From Nocardioides sp. (GTDB lineage: Bacteria > Actinomycetota > Actinomycetes > Propionibacteriales > Nocardioidaceae), in NCBI GenBank assembly GCA_031177735.1, contig JAPSKJ010000196.1:1-5016 (forward strand): a stretch of 5,016 nucleotides of DNA, written 5' to 3'. The notes beneath the pieces are model-generated. The model did not search any database, was not told the DNA's origin, and saw nothing but the letters and a program-made list of their open reading frames with translations. Below are positions 4,190-5,016 of the stretch, one piece after another (within the stretch, counting starts at the first letter, position 1; every line of letters starts with the position of its first letter). The position numbers and the translations under genes were made by a program.

Positions 4190-5016
4190 CGCGTTCCGCC
4201 CGGGTCAGGGGTGGCGCCGGCACGCAGGATCCCGAGGAGACGCTCCTCGAGGGTGATGCGCCCGGGCTCCACCTCGTGGACGCGGACCCCGAGTCCGACC
4301 AGGTCGGCCACCAGGTCCGGCACCGCGTCGGCCTCGTCGACCGGCAGGGCCACCGTGAACCAGTCGCCCTCGCGGGTCATGGAGCCGAGGGCGGCCAGTC
4401 GCGCCAGGGCAGCGTCGCCGACGGCGGTGAGACGCAGCCTCAGCTCGCGCGCCCCCAGGAGCTCGGCGAGGGTGCCCGAGGCAGCGACGCGGCCCTTGTC
4501 GAGGATGACGACACGGTCGCACACCCGCTCGACCTCGCCGATCAGGTGGGAGTTCAGCAGCACGGCGACGCCGCGCGCCCTGAGGTCCAGCAGCAGATCC
4601 CGGACGTCGGCGCGGCCGACGGGGTCCAGCGCGCTGGTCGGCTCGTCGAGCACCACCAGCTCGGGCCGCGCGACGAGCGCGACCGCGAGACCGAGCCGCT
4701 GCTGCATGCCCTTGGAGAACCCGCCGAGCCGGTCATCGGCCCGCGCGGCGAGACCGACGGCCGCGAGCACCTCCCGCCGCTCAGCGCGCGGGACGCTGAT
4801 GCCGGTGAGGTCGACGTGGAGCGCGAGCAGTTCCAGCGGGGTCAGCCAGGGTTGATACCGGAAGAGCTCGGGCAGGTAGCCGACCGCGGTGCGGGACCGC
4901 GGATCACGGACCGGCCGTCCGAGCAGCGTGACCTCTCCGGCGTCGGGGCGCACCAGACCGAGCAGCATCTTGATGACGCTCGTCTTGCCGGCCCCGTTGG
5001 GGCCCAGCAGGCCGAC
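4186..5016 (-). CDS. ABC transporter ATP-binding protein (5' end outside window)
   Basis: This is the ATPase subunit of the exporter; 276 residues are visible and the start lies beyond the window end. Reading from the edge, Walker A is GPNGAGKT (visible residues 5-12, near 5004-4981). Then come the Q-loop region VGYLPE (45-50, with P-E where many ABC proteins have P-Q), a signature FSKGMQQR (100-107), Walker B LVVLDEP (120-126), the D-loop SALD (128-131) and the switch His in NSHLIGE (H157). A C-terminal domain of about 85 residues (from LRLRLTAVGDAAL) resembles the regulatory DUF4162-type tail of drug and antibiotic exporters. All catalytic motifs are intact. The ATG at 4968 (inside IKMLLG, after Walker A) is internal and not a start. 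The gene is coupled to the permease by ATGA. The substrate is unknown. Confidence 0.92.
   Translation of the reverse strand, partial: VGLLGPNGAGKTSVIKMLLGLVRPDAGEVTLLGRPVRDPRSRTAVGYLPELFRYQPWLTPLELLALHVDLTGISVPRAERREVLAAVGLAARADDRLGGFSKGMQQRLGLAVALVARPELVVLDEPTSALDPVGRADVRDLLLDLRARGVAVLLNSHLIGEVERVCDRVVILDKGRVAASGTLAELLGARELRLRLTAVGDAALARLAALGSMTREGDWFTVALPVDEADAVPDLVADLVGLGVRVHEVEPGRITLEERLLGILRAGATPDPGGTR

Noticed and set aside
4211..4855. 214-codon plus-strand frame opposite the ABC ATPase
   Set aside because: Ser/Arg/Thr-rich shadow of an ATPase gene whose motifs are all intact on the minus strand.
4867..4884. Q-loop of the ABC ATPase reads YLPE instead of the usual P-Q
   Set aside because: This variant is common in ABC-2 exporter ATPases, so it is not evidence of a broken or unusual enzyme.

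Overview
The window is GC-rich (roughly 70 % by eye) with G/C-dominated third codon positions, GTG and ATG starts and tightly packed genes. It reads as chromosomal DNA of a high-GC actinobacterium. The secreted hypothetical protein, the PRC-barrel protein and the small acidic protein resemble families I associate with Nocardioidaceae-like or related Actinomycetota, but I cannot fix the genus from sequence alone. I see no insertion sequence, phage gene, CRISPR array, tRNA or rRNA.

Layout from left to right. (1) On the plus strand, the 3' part of a lytic transglycosylase gene (cut by the window start) is followed after 47 nt by a gene for a 69-residue, very acidic, lysine-free protein. (2) A perfect 10-bp stem hairpin at 934-964 separates these from a minus-strand PRC-barrel gene and probably ends transcription from both sides. 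(3) The 203-nt gap at 1428-1630 is divergent. Towards the left it holds a possible general-stress (SigB/SigF-type) promoter and a nested inverted repeat just before the PRC-barrel ribosome site. Towards the right it holds a TAGGGT box 6 nt before the GTG of a GNAT acetyltransferase gene, suggesting a leaderless mRNA. (4) The GNAT gene runs tail to tail into a tiny minus-strand gene for a Cys-rich, zinc-ribbon-like protein, and their coding ends overlap by 70 bp. (5) Further right, all on the minus strand, lie a Sec-exported 185-residue protein of unknown function with a possible regulatory region (a CRP-like dyad and a weak ECF-type promoter candidate), then an ABC-2 exporter pair. The ATPase gene (5' end beyond the window) overlaps the permease gene by ATGA.

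The genes do not form one obvious pathway. The transglycosylase, secreted protein, PRC-barrel protein and ABC exporter fit a general theme of cell-envelope and stress housekeeping, but that link is inference. I found no convincing new multi-gene system. The points most worth a second look are the structured leader of the PRC-barrel gene, the overlapping zinc-ribbon mini-gene, the CRP-like dyad before the secreted protein, and the PRC-barrel C-terminus that looks like a remnant of a second domain.
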